Source: Reclinomonas americana ATCC 50394
Lineage: Eukaryota > Jakobida > Jakobea > Jakobida
NCBI GenBank assembly: GCA_048213135.1
Contig: PS015015.1
Coordinates: 187,007 to 251,006, forward strand
Direction: 5' to 3'
DNA length: 64,000 bases
Each line of letters begins with the position of its first letter. The first letter of the stretch is position 1. A program made the translations under genes and the position numbers. Positions 10,493 through 21,430 of this stretch are shown one piece after another. The notes beneath the pieces are model-generated. The model had not been told where the DNA came from, made no database searches, and saw only the letters and a list, made by a program, of their open reading frames with translations.

Positions 10493-10730
10493 CATTGAAC
10501 AGACTCTGCGCGAGACCGTATCCCACGAGACCGAGTCCGACCAGCAGTCGGCCCACGCCCTACACGCGGAGCATGTGTGAGTGCAAGAGGAGAGAGAGAC
10601 AGTGAGAGAGACAGAGAGTGTGTAAACTCACTCCAAAGGGAATCCCCATTCCGCCCGAGGCACCTCCGCCACTTCCGCCTTCGCCCGCGTTGGGCATGGC
10701 CTTGGAGACAAGAGCGCGGATGCGATTCAT
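10493..10730 (-). CDS. Prohibitin N-terminus (truncated by contig join)
   Basis: Two exons start at ATG 10730. The first reads MNRIRALVSKAMPNAGEGG followed by a Gly-rich stretch. The second reads GVGRLLVGLGLVGYGLAQSL then FN, and ends in phase 1 at a GT donor (10492). A short basic and Gly-rich start, one hydrophobic helix, and SLFN(V) directly before the expected (E/D)GGHRA block is the arrangement of prohibitin, most like PHB2, in the mitochondrial inner membrane. The SPFH domain itself is absent. The next 20-N gap is followed by an unrelated LON-domain gene, so roughly 250 residues are missing from the assembly here. The call rests on this short N-terminus. Confidence 0.6.
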
Positions 10731-10993
10731 TTTGTGTTCTCTCCGCTGCTGCATGAGTCAGTGAGAGTGTGTGAAAGTGCACATGGCATGCGCAAACATG
10801 TACACACAAAGAGCGACACAAAGAAGAACGACACACACACGCGCGCGCGTATGTGTATGTGTGTCTATACGAGTGAAGACTGCAACAGCACACAGACAGT
10901 GGGCGGGCTGTGAGCTCACCTGTGTGCGACGAGAGTGTCGTGTGTGAGAGGACAGATGACGTCAGAGGGACACACACTTTGCCAACCCCGCGC

Positions 10994-13900
10994 ATGGGCG
11001 ATGCTGTGCTGCTGAATGGGCCACATGGCGACCTCTTTCGGTACTCTCACATACAGAGAAGACGCGCGCTCTCTCTCTTGCACACGCTCACTTCCTTTCA
11101 GGTCCACACATGAACTGGAAAAGCAACTGGCCACACTGTGTCGCACACATCGCGGCTCCTATGTCTCCCGCGAGGCCACTGCCATTCGCGAGAGGTGTGT
11201 GTGTGTGTGTCTCTTTTTGACTCTCTTGCCAGTGCTGATTTGTGTCGCAGCATTCGCGGGAATTATGAAATGATCATCTGTGAGGACCACGAGTTGGCCT
11301 ACCAACGCGACTTGGTCGTCAACCTGTGGCGTTTGGTGTATTACAAGCCCATTGAGGAGTTCCGCCGTCGCTTCAAAGAGGTGTCATTTTGCCCGCCTTT
11401 TTTTCCTCTCTCCTTTTCCTCTCTGACACTATCGACAAGGTGACAACGGCGGATCAGAAGGGGCAGCTCACACTGGAGTTCATGGCGTTTCTCGACGAGG
11501 CCAAGGCCTTCTTCATGCTCCTGGTGCAAAAGTTGGAGCTGCAGGCCAAGAGTTGCGCTGTTCGTTGAGCATTATTTCAACCGCGTGTGTTCTCATTGTG
11601 TGTGTTTGCCGCCAGCGCTGAGCAATCGGGAAAAGCCGCACGTGTACTTTGTCGTGCACAAGTGCTTGGTGTTCCTCGGAGACTTGGAGCGGTACAAGCA
11701 GAATTACTCGGCCGAGGTGGAGAAGGACTGGCGTGAGGCCACGCACTGTTACCTGCGTGCGCATGCCATGGCTCCGTGCAGTGGTGCGTTTGCAACTGGG
11801 TTGGAGCGTGCGTGGCCGGCGACAGTGCTGACGTGTGTGTGTGTGGCGGTGCAGGGAGTCCGCAGAACCAGCTCGCCGTGTTGGCGACCTACCGCAACGA
11901 CGACTTGGAGGCTATTTATCGCTACTTTCGCGCTCTGATGGTGGAGAAGCCGTTTCTCAACGCGCGAGAGAACCTGCTGACGCTGTTTGAGAAGAACCGC
12001 TTGCGCCTGCTCGAGTTGGAAGCGTTGCTGACCCCGAAACGCAAGGTGGCGTGGTGGCAGTGAAGCACATTTGTTCTTCTCATTCTCATCCGCTCGCTGT
12101 CGCAGGATCGACGCTCCAAGCAGCAGCCGCGTCGAGGCGCAGGTGCGCCGTCGCTATCGGCTTCGGGTGGGTCATCGTCGTCGGCATCATCGTCGCTGCG
12201 CGATTCACTGTCCGGATCGTCGTCGGCCACTCCTGGCGGGCCGTCGTCGACTCCTGGAGGCGACACCCACGCCGGCTCCTCGTCCGCATCGCTCTCGTCG
12301 CCGTCGGCCGAGGACTTCCGCTTGTTCATCACACGCTTCATTCGTTGCCACGGCGTCCTGTTCACCAAGACGAGCGCCGAGACGTTCCACGACGTGGAGC
12401 AACAGGCCATGCGTGCACTGACGGCGTTCATGAAGGCCAACTCGTTGGAGGGCGACCTGTTCACCATGCTGGTGCTGATGAATGCATTCTCGGTGCACAA
12501 TCTCGACTATGCTCCCGGTGAGTCGCGGAGTGGAGGAGCGGCTGTGAACGAACGTACTCGGTCTCATCTCAGTACAGAGCACTACACGATGACGGATGTG
12601 GATCGGCGCAAGAAGAATGACCTGACCGAGTACGCGTTGGTTCTGTTCTACGATACGCTGCGCAAGGTGAGTGCGCAGAGCATCCCGTCATCGGTTCGAA
12701 CGCTGCGCTCACGTGGTAGTGGCGATGCAGGCGTTTGAGAACATCTTCTTTGCCAATGTCACCACATTCCTGGTCGGTGCGATGTTGGGAACTGCCTGGT
12801 TGGCGCAACACTTGACCTCGGCTCTAGCCGACTTGCCGCCTCGGGAGAAGGAGGTTCGTGACACTCGTGGGGTGTTTTTTCCGTTTGTGTGCATGACAAG
12901 GGTGTGTTTGTGCGTGATGCAGGCGCGTGCGCGTAAATCGCTGTGGATGTGCATCGCCAAGGCGCTCTCTGTGTTGCACTCGCGGCACCCACATCTGACA
13001 GTCTTGGCGGAGGGTGCGCTCTGCTTGTTGATTCGTCGCGAGCCGACACACTCGCACATGCTCACCATTTCCACTTTCCACAGAATCCGGCCTCTTCGTG
13101 GCCGGTCCCGAGGACTACGATCTGCAAGGCTGCACTCCGTTTCGCGCCCTCGTCGGCGACGCCGGTGTGTGTGTGTCTCCCCACTGTCTACCTACCTGTC
13201 GTTTTGCTGAAACGCATGTGTGTCAAAACGCAGATGTTGCCGGAGCCAAGGACGGTGAAGACGATGAACGCCTGCAGCATCGGCGGCGGCGAGTGGTGGC
13301 GGTTTCGGATGCCAATGAAGACGAGGAGGACGAATTGGAGATGGCGCGCCTGGCGCGACTGTGGAAGTACGCCACAGAGGTGGCCGAGGAGCACCCGGTG
13401 AGTGTCTCTCTCTCACAATGGCTTCACCTATCCACTCACACGCATACGCACGCAGGACTTTGCCGAGGAGGCTGCGGCTCGTGGCGTTCCTCTCGGCCGT
13501 GGTCACATTGGCACCGTGTCGGCCGCCATGCCACCCCCCCAACCGGTCGTGCGCATGGCCAATGGACATGCTGGTCCCTCTGTGGCGGCTGCTCGGCCAG
13601 CACCGTCGCCAATGGTGCACGACGCCGACGACAGTGAAGCCATGATGGTTGATGTCGCGGCTCACCGCCCTGCCGACGCCGGTACGTCACCCACCACTGT
13701 GCGCCTGTCAAGTATATTTTCATTCATCTTTGTGTTGTGCAGACATGAGCTCTCTTCCTGCTGCTGCTGCTGCTGCTGCCGCCGCTGGGGGCGCATCCAG
13801 CTTCACGCACGCCGATGACGATGACGACTACCTTCACAGTCACCAGGTCAGTGCTGCTGCTGGCGCGCCGTCGTCCAGTCTGCGCGCACGCCGTCCGATT

Positions 13901-14904
13901 GACAGCGACGACGAGGACGAAATGATTGTCTTCGATCCGCAAAAGTTCACGGCTCCTCCACGCGCAGTCGCGCCTTCGAGTTCGATTGGAGGTGCGACGT
14001 GCTTGGTGTTGTTATGTCACAGCGTGATGGGGCTGCGACTGAACTCTCTTGGCAAACTTCGCAGGCCACCAGCAGGCATTGTTTTCAGCCGAGGACCGCG
14101 TGGTGTCGGAGCGCGAGCGCACCTCGGTTGCCGGTGATTTGTATCGCGGACAAGTCGTTGGCACGTCTGCGCTGCCTTCTGCCGCGGTGCCGACCTCCAT
14201 CCCCTCCATGCCCGCTTCCAGCTGGTCATCGTACCAACAGTTCAATCCGATGGGTGGCATCGGCGGCGGTGGTGGTGGTGGTGGTGGTGGCGCCGGCGGT
14301 AGTGGTGTTGGCAGTGGGATGGGTGCCGGTGGCGTGGGTTCTGGATTCCTCGGAGGCCCCATGTCTGGCTTTGCAAGCGCCATGGGTGGCGCGGGTGGCA
14401 TGTCTGGCGCCGGTGCCTTTGGTATGGGCGCACCGTCGGCCGGTGACATGTTCCGTGGTGGATCATCGTCCTTTTTCGGTGGAGCGCAACCGTCGCCTGC
14501 CGTTGCGTACGGCAACATGGCGCCGGCACACGCTTCCAACACGGATGGGTGCGTTTCCTGCAACTACAGAGATAACAGAGGTGGTTCTCACAAGTGCACT
14601 GCTGTAATGCGCGCAGCGTTGGACCCACTCCCATGTCGTGGATGTACGACACTGCTCTGCTGCCACCGCGCCCGCCGTCTGCACCGTTGGCTCCAGTTCC
14701 CAACTTTTCTGCGTACCCGATGCCGCCGGTGAGAGACGCAGTGTGCGCTTATGTCAGTGTCGTCCGCCTCCCTCACGCCTGCCGTGTTAGCAGCCGATGG
14801 GTGGCATGCCGTTTGGTGCGGCCCCAATGCCCTCTGCGCCGGGACCGCTGGGCAGTCCGTTTGTGTTCCCGAATCCAACGGGGACTGGCGGTGGTGGTGT
14901 CTGA
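10994..14904 (+). CDS. SMG7/EST1-family protein (nonsense-mediated decay factor)
   Basis: Large protein of the EST1/SMG5-7 family, whose 14-3-3-like and TPR domain binds phosphorylated UPF1 and hands mRNA to decay enzymes. ATG 10994 (MGDAVLLNGPHGDLF) splices in phase to STHELEKQLATLCRTHRGSY. The N-terminal helices include YQRDLVVNLWRLVYYKPIEE and EFMAFLDEAKAFF. The TPR region has the family-typical HKCLVFLGDLERYKQNY (about 11658), HCYLRAHAMAP, SPQNQLAVLATYRNDDLEAI (about 11860) and a Ser-rich linker before FIRCHGVLFTKTSAETF (about 12340). The C-terminal third is disordered, with EMIVFDPQKF (about 13920) and a long Gly/Met/Pro-rich tail to the stop at 14902-14904. No PIN domain is visible, so SMG7-like fits better than SMG5 or SMG6; plain EST1-like remains possible. 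Confidence 0.8.
14262..14330 (+). repeat. (GGT)n tract encoding poly-Gly in the SMG7-like protein
   Basis: GGT/GGC trinucleotide repeats give about ten consecutive Gly followed by Gly/Ser/Met-rich sequence. It is an in-frame coding microsatellite, so its length may vary between alleles. Confidence 0.7.
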
Positions 14905-15355
14905 GTGCGAGTATTCGCGCGTGAGTGTCTGTGTTCGGATGAGTGAGAGAGACGTGCGACCTCAGTGTCGCCTGTGGAGTCTTGCCAATGCGTGCAAGTG
15001 ATCGCGGCGCCCCGTTCTGTGGCAGCGTGTGCAGATCCTCCTTTCGTCTTCTCCTTCCACCTCTGCATCCGACCCCCATCTGCGTCAATGACGTGGACGG
15101 TGGACGTGCGATGCTTGAGCAATAGAAAACAAGGGAAAAAACTCCCCACTGGTGTGATATTCGCCAGCTGGGTCACCCCGCGGTTGTAAGATATCGTGTG
15201 TGGTGCATCATACTATCTATGTGTTATATATCCCTTCTTTCACTCTTTTTTTTTCCCTCCCAATTGTCTTTTCTATTCATTCTATATGCCCTTCTATCGT
15301 GCTGCCACTGCTCGCTTCCCTGTGAGCGAAGCGCGAGACGTAGTGTACGCCACTA
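14905..15355. other. Intergenic region, no clear gene
   Basis: About 450 bp lie between the SMG7-like stop and the gap at 15356. The sequence turns AT-richer around 15190-15300 (T-rich runs). The conserved beta-COP C-terminal blocks are not found here, so the end of COPB1 must be in or beyond the gap. Confidence 0.5.
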
Positions 15356-15514
15356 NNNNNNNNNNNNNNNNNNNNNNNNNNNNNNNNNNNNNNNNNNNNN
15401 NNNNNNNNNNNNNNNNNNNNNNNNNNNNNNNNNNNNNNNNNNNNNNNNNNNNNNNNNNNNNNNNNNNNNNNNNNNNNNNNNNNNNNNNNNNNNNNNNNNN
15501 NNNNNNNNNNNNNN
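15356..15514. other. Assembly gap (159 N) removing the COPB1 3' end
   Basis: The C-terminal appendage platform of beta-COP should be here but does not fit in 159 bases, and no trace of it is found on the other side. Confidence 0.8.
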
Positions 15515-18500
15515 TGGCGCAATCGGGATCTCAATGTGAATCTCGTTGAGGATGACCGTGTTGCGCTCGGTTCCGTAGCGACCCGTGTCGTACTCAATGG
15601 TGCCAAACACCACACTGGTCTCCGACGACGACACCTTCAAGTTGACCGACACCATCTGCTTGCCAAAGCCGGCAATGGTGTAACTCTGTGGCCGGTCCAT
15701 GATCTTCAGATCGCCCACCGTGTTCAACTCGACCGTCAGGTTCTGCAGCGTCTCGTTGGTCTGGTTGACCACCAACACCTGGAGCACGACAGGGGTGATC
15801 GGATGAGCACAAAAAGGGAAAGAAGGGAGAGCACACACGCACAGCACCTCCAGTGACACGTCGTACTCGCGCACAGTGACACAGGCCTCGGCATAGACAG
15901 GATCCGAGAAGCCCGTCAACTGGGTGATGCGACCCAACCGATCAGTGAACTCGCTTGTCCGGTCACCGGCCTTGGCCTTTGTCATGTCTGCACGCAAACG
16001 TGAGACACGTAAAGCAAGTCGGGTTCAGAGATGCGCCATCAACACACCTTCTTCCTCATCCTCAACGTCCAACACACCCACATCCGCCTTGAGCTGGCGG
16101 AAGGCAATGACCTTGTCAGCAGGTGTGCCGACAGTGCTGTGAGAGTGCGGCGCGCGTCAGTCGGGAATGCAGAGGAGTGGAGAGCAACAACGGAAACACG
16201 GGTACGTACGTCTCGTCCTCCTTTTTGCCCTTCAGCGCCTGTTCCTCGCGCTCCTCTCGCGCGTGCAACCGCTCGTACATCAGATCCAGACCATGCATCG
16301 AGCCGTCGGTAATGATGCCTCTGCAACAGGGAAAAGAAAAGTGATGTGATGAAAACAGAATAGCGCGACGCTCAGGGCCTGGGAGGCAGTACGCACGCGA
16401 CATCGGCGTCGTTCGGGTTCGCCAACATGCGCAGGCATCGGTACAAGTGGTCACGCGGATCCTCGTCCATCCTCTCCGGCACCAGCGACGAGTGGCCGAG
16501 GCGAATCATGGCGCTGATGTACAGCATGACCTCGGTCAGCAAGCCATTGCGAATCTCCTCCGACAAGCCAATCCTGTAGGCCTTGAGGACCAGCTTGGTC
16601 AGCGCACTGGCCACACATACACTGGTGTAGTAGTCGGCCTCCAGGAGGTACGCTGCGGTGTGATGAATGAGCACCACACGACATGCAGCAACAAGCGTGC
16701 GAGACGCAACTGCGCAGGGTCTTCACAACCGCAGCAGCCGCCGCGGCCGCCGACGCTTCCTTGTCCACTGGTGTGCTGTCGGTGGCATATGTGCCGTCGG
16801 CCAACACACGAGTCTTGCGCGTGGTGATGCTCGGTGCACTCGAGGTTGTCGTGTGTCCACTGTGTGTCGAGCTGGCGTCGTCGTCGCGAGCAGCCGGATC
16901 CACTTCGCTGGTGAACGGAATGGGCCCGAGAGACTGCTTGATGGTGGTCACCGCCGCCATAATGTCGTGGTGCTCGCTGCTGAATGCAGCCAAAATCCAC
17001 ACCACCACACGGAACACCTTGGCAGTGGTGATGCTCGGGAACACAACGTGCAGCTTTTGGAGGATCGAANNNNNNNNNNNNNNNNNNNNNNNNNNNNNNN
17101 NNNNNNNNNNNNNNNNNNNNNNNNNNNNNNNNNNNNNNNNNNNNNNNNNNNNNNNNNNNNNNNNNNNNNNNNNNNNNNNNNNNNNNNNNNNNNNNNNNNN
17201 NNNNNNNNNNNNNNNTCACGCAGCTCCGGGAAGCGATGCATGATTTCGCTGCGCGGCAGAGGGAAGTGAGCGACGTGCTTTTTGTGTGTGCGTACACAGA
17301 AATAGAAACACACAGACAGACCGCACAAAAAGCGCCACATCCAGGGCGGATGGGCTCGTATCGCCCAAAAAGTCCATCAGCAAGTGCACCACGCTGTGTG
17401 CCAACTCTGGGAATCGCACCGCGCAGCGGTGGATGGTGCGGATGATCATTCTCCGGTACTCGGCCGCCTGTCGCCCATTGCACATGAGACAGGGGAATGT
17501 GCACGAGAGAAAAGAAGTATGTATGTGTGCACATGCACGCAACTCCATCAATGGCTTCCGTTTGTGCCTTGCTGACCTCTTTCTTCAGGAACACCATCAC
17601 CTCTTCCACGTTGCGCGACGACACCAAGTCGAGCGCCACGTTGATGACTTTCTCGCGGATTTCCACATTCGGGCTGCGTGATAAATGTGTGTGAGTGAGG
17701 AGAGCGAGTTGTCAAGATGGAACGACGCCTGCTTTACCGACCTTGCCACACCGCGCAAAATGTCCATCACCAAGTCCTCCATGACGACGCTGAATCGCTT
17801 CTTCATGTCTTGAATGCGGTCGAGAACAATCAGCTTGACGTTGTTGTCCGAGTGCTGCGGCATGACAACACATAAGCAACCAACATGTGAACAAGCAAAA
17901 AGGGGAGGCCGAAACTGTGGCCAACAACTGGCACAGAGTGGAGGCAGCAGCGCGGATTGAGGTCGGCGAGCGTGACATGGCCACCAGCGTAATGGCGGCC
18001 TGGTACACGACAGCATTCGACGGCGAGTTGAGCAAGTCAAACGTCATCTTCAAGTACCGTCCCTGTTCACGCGCTGGGTGTCAGCACCAACACAAAGGAA
18101 ACCCACGACACACATATATATAATCGCACACAAAACCTTGTCGGTGGGGTTGCTTCGGGCCAGCTTGCGCACGGCGTCGAGAACGACCAGCTGGAACTGC
18201 TCGCCGCCATTCTCCAGGTCAGAGATGCGCGAGCGCAGGTACTTGATCGCGCGGTCCTGCGCGCACTGGAACAGCATGATGAAAGCGTTGCGGCGGGCGC
18301 TGGCGTCGCTCTCACGATCAGTGGACAGCGACTCCTCGGCCAGCTCGGCGGCCTCGGGGATCAGGTCGGGGTGTTGCCGGAAGATGGAGTACATGGCGAG
18401 CAGTGCATTCTTGCGCACGTAGGCGTGGCGATGCGTCAGATTGATCTTGACCTCGGAGGCCAGCTCCTCTAGTAGCTCCACCTGGTCGACCTTGGAGAGG

Positions 18501-19264
18501 AAACGCAGCGTGGCGCCGCGCACGTACTCGTTGGGGTGGTTGAGATTCTTGCGAATGTGGTTGGAGACGAGAATGAGCTCAGGCAACAGCTTGCCATCCG
18601 CACTGGTCTTCCTGATCGACTCCCAGTACAGCAGCAGAAGCTTCTGCAGCGTCTTGTCCTCCTGCATGATGAGCCACAAAAGAGTGAGCGCAAATTGGGT
18701 AACACGCATCAAGTTCACGCGCGCACACACATGCACACCAAGGACAGCGTGGTCTCCACACTCACGACAGGCGTGTGGTGTGGAGAGAGGGGGAGGACAA
18801 GAGGAAGATGAAGAAGAAGAGAAAGACAGTGTGTGCGTGCGCGCGAAAAATGGCGCGCCCCCAAACACACGCACGCAGGCACGCACACTCACGCTCGTCG
18901 CCCACAGGTACACTGACGACGCACACACGCACATACACATACACACGCGCACGTATCACACACACAAAAGCAAAAGCAAGGGACACACTCAAGATTTACA
19001 CACACGTGTCAAGCTCTCTTGCCTCCCACCCTCCCTCTCTCGCTCTCATGCTACCCACTCAACTCGAGGCATGACGTTCTGGATGATGGGCATCAACAGC
19101 TGCTGCACCCGCTCGCCCTGCAGCAGCAGCGTCAGGATACGACGCATGGCCACCACTCGCTCAGCATCCGAGCCCGTCTCAATCGTCTTGCGCAGCTCCT
19201 GCGTCGATGGCGGGTCGGTGTCCCGCGGCAACAGCAGAGTGCATGCACCGTCGTAGAGTGCCAT
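15515..19264 (-). CDS. COPB1: Coatomer subunit beta (beta-COP), C-terminal end lost in a gap
   Basis: Core subunit of the COPI coat, which retrieves cargo from Golgi to ER. The start at 19264 gives MALYDGACTLLLPRDTDPPS. The HEAT-repeat solenoid follows: LQKLLLLYWESIRKTSADGK, FLSKVDQVELLEELASEV, SPTSIRAAASTL, DNNVKLIVLDRIQDMKKRF and LALDLVSSRNVEEVMVF-like sequence. After a 146-N gap (17070-17215) come VFRVVVWILAAFSSEHHDI, a linker with TRVLADGTYATDSTP, SALTKLVLKAYRIGLSEEI, and the appendage region TQLTGFSDPVYAEACVTV and DLKIMDRPQSYTIAGFGKQM. The sequence breaks off at HIEIP by the 159-N gap (15356-15514). Family members have about 130 more residues there, more than the gap length allows, so the gap size is probably understated. 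Confidence 0.95.
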
Positions 19265-19359
19265 ATCTCCACAGCACACAGCGCAAACAGAAGACTAGAC
19301 AGAGTGGGGTACAATTTACTCGCGNNNNNNNNNNNNNNNNNNNNNNNNNNNNNNNNNNN

Positions 19360-20243
19360 GGGAGCAAGGTCACGCGGCACCTGGACGGCATGTTGCATGT
19401 GTTGTCGACGGGCGACGAGCGACCGCGACTCGTGCATCGACTCGACAAAGACGCCAGTGGGTGCATTGTGGTGGCGCGCAGTCGCGAGGCGGCGGCGTAC
19501 CTTGCGCGGTGGTTCACGTACACACGGCCCGATGCGGCCACCATTCTCAACAACCGCGACGCCACCGATTCACTCTTTTCGGTGGTGCGTCGGGGCTCCT
19601 ATCGCCGAGTGCCGGTGGACGAGGCCGCCTCGCTGCTGTACATCAAGAAGCGCTACTGGGCGTTTGTGAGTGGCGCACCCGAGGTGTCGGAGGGGAGAAT
19701 ACGAGCGCCGTTGCAGAAGGGTGTGTGTGTGTGTGTCGGTAGCAGTGTGAGCAACGTGAGCGACGATGAGTTGACTCTTATTATCACACAGTGGCCACGA
19801 CCGATGGAGGCCGCGGTGGTGAGCAAATGATGGTGGTGTCGGAGGACGCCGGTCAGTTTGCCGTCAGCGAGTATCGCGTGATGGACCGGGCGGGGAAGCA
19901 GGTGTGTTGGCGATGGACAAGGGGGGAAAAGGATGAAATGGAAAGGCTCATCGGGCTGCGTCAGGGCGCCTGGCTTGAATTGTCGCCACTCACCGGGCGC
20001 ACGCACCAACTGAGAGTCCACACGGCGTCGGTGCTGCGGTGCCCGATTGTCGGCGATCACAAGTACGGTCTCGGAGTGCCGCCAGGGCTGCGCGAAGCCT
20101 GTCCGCAGCCGATCCTGCAACTGCATTCGCGCCAGATCATCCTGCCGTACCGCAACGCAGCCGGTGAGTTCCTGTGCGTGACGGCACCGTTGCCGCAGCA
20201 CATGCGCCACACCTGGAAGTACTTTGGGTTTGAGCTAGATTAA
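19360..20243 (+). CDS. RluA-family RNA pseudouridine synthase (5' end in gap)
   Basis: Catalyses uridine-to-pseudouridine isomerisation in RNA. The catalytic motif RLVHRLDKDASG, with the nucleophilic Asp after HRL, is read at about 19417-19455. Further family blocks follow: KKRYWAFVSGAPEVSEGRI (about 19645), LELSPLTGRTHQLRVH (about 19975), CPIVGDHKYG (about 20040) and a C-terminal LHSRQIILPY. The stop is at 20241-20243. One short intron (about 19720-19790) interrupts the domain. The N-terminus, with any targeting peptide or S4 domain, is lost in the 35-N gap at 19325-19359, so the target RNA cannot be inferred. It resembles the RPUSD3/RPUSD4 group in layout, but this is not certain. COPB1 starts about 95 bp upstream on the other strand. 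Confidence 0.85.
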
Positions 20244-20293
20244 AAGTCATGATGCATTCGTCACACACTTGTTGAAAACTGGGTGCTGCAGTC

Positions 20294-20365
20294 GGCCGTT
20301 TGGTCTAGTGGTATGATTCGCCGTTCGGGTCGGTGAGGTCCTGGGTTCAATTCCCAGAACGGCCC
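20294..20365 (+). tRNA. tRNA-Pro (anticodon CGG)
   Basis: A 72-nt cloverleaf. The acceptor stem is GGCCGTT paired with AACGGCC, with discriminator C. The D-arm has TGGTCTAGTGGTA. The anticodon stem-loop is CGCCG-TTCGGGT-CGGTG with anticodon CGG. The T-arm is CTGGG-TTCAATT-CCCAG. There is no intron. A T-rich run follows at about 20368-20387 and could serve as the Pol III terminator. It is the left arm of an inverted duplication. Confidence 0.93.
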
Positions 20366-20779
20366 TGCTTTTTTTGCGCTTTTTTTATTTCTCTGCGCTC
20401 GTCGTATATCACTCACTGCTCTGTACTGCATGTAACAAAGTCGCGAGAAACATGCAAAAAACAAATGCACGCGAAAGAGAAAGAGAAAAAACAAAAGATA
20501 TCGAATGTTCGGATTCTTGTGCTTCCACTCTGCCTTCGTTTCCCTTCTTCACACACTTCTTCTCACTCTCTCATCACTACGTACCCTATGCATCCACCCT
20601 TGAATTCGACGAGAGGCAAAAAAGAGACGAGGAAACAGAAGAAATCCGAACATCGATATTGTTTTCTTTCTCTTTCGCGTGCATTTTTTTGCATGTTTCT
20701 CGCGACTTTGTTGCATGCAGTACAGAGCAGTGAGCGATACGACGAGCGCAGAGGAATAAAAAAAGCGCAAAAAGAAAGA

Positions 20780-20851
20780 GGGCCGTTCTGGGAATTGAAC
20801 CCAGGACCTCACCGACCCGAACGGCGAATCATACCACTAGACCAAACGGCC
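20780..20851 (-). tRNA. tRNA-Pro (anticodon CGG), inverted second copy
   Basis: The exact reverse-complement counterpart of the tRNA at 20294, with the same 72-nt cloverleaf and CGG anticodon. The 3' flank on the minus strand is also T-rich. The two genes face each other with their 3' ends inward. Confidence 0.93.
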
Positions 20852-21061
20852 GACTCCAACTTCCGAACCTGCGCAGCGCCAACGTGCGTTGACGGGGCAG
20901 AGCTCAGTGTCTCTTGCTATTGCTACGAGCACGACCAGCACTCGCAGACACCACGCACACTCAGCGATTGAAAGAGTAGCACATTGTACACCAAAACACG
21001 ACATCCACACATTAATCTGTCCAATTGCTCGACACCAAACAACATTCACACATTCACACCC

Positions 21062-21395
21062 ATGCAGTCGCGCACGGCATTGGCAGTGGCCCTTGTTGTG
21101 GCCGCCCTTCTGGCGGTGCTCATCGGCAGCACGTCGACACTCGCCTCGCCGGCCTCCGCCAATCTCTTCATGAACGTGGGGTCGAGTGGCGAGACCGCGC
21201 TTCCGAAGGGAGTCGGTTCGTGGGAAGAGTTCCTCGAGAAGCTGCTGGAGCATGCTGAGGAGGTGAGGCGGGAAGGGAGGAGAATGGAGGGAGGGAGAAG
21301 GGAGAGGGAGAAGGGAGGGGGTGTGAGAAGGGGACAGGGGGTCTTCTTATTTGTGTCATGAAGCGCTCGGAGTGTGAATGTGTGATACACAGAGA

Positions 21396-21430
<35 letters not shown>

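Larger units (their letters stand above)
20294..20851. repeat. Large inverted repeat carrying two tRNA-Pro genes
   Basis: The left arm (20294 to about 20516) and right arm (about 20643 to 20851) are near-perfect reverse complements over the tRNA and about 140 bp of 3' flank. The shared flank includes TTTGCGCTTTTTTTATT, CTGCGCTCGTCGTAT, CACTGCTCTGTACTGCATG and AAGTCGCGAGAAACATGC. About 125 bp of unrelated T/C-rich sequence forms the spacer. Small indels and substitutions distinguish the arms, so the duplication is not an assembly echo of one copy. Confidence 0.85.
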
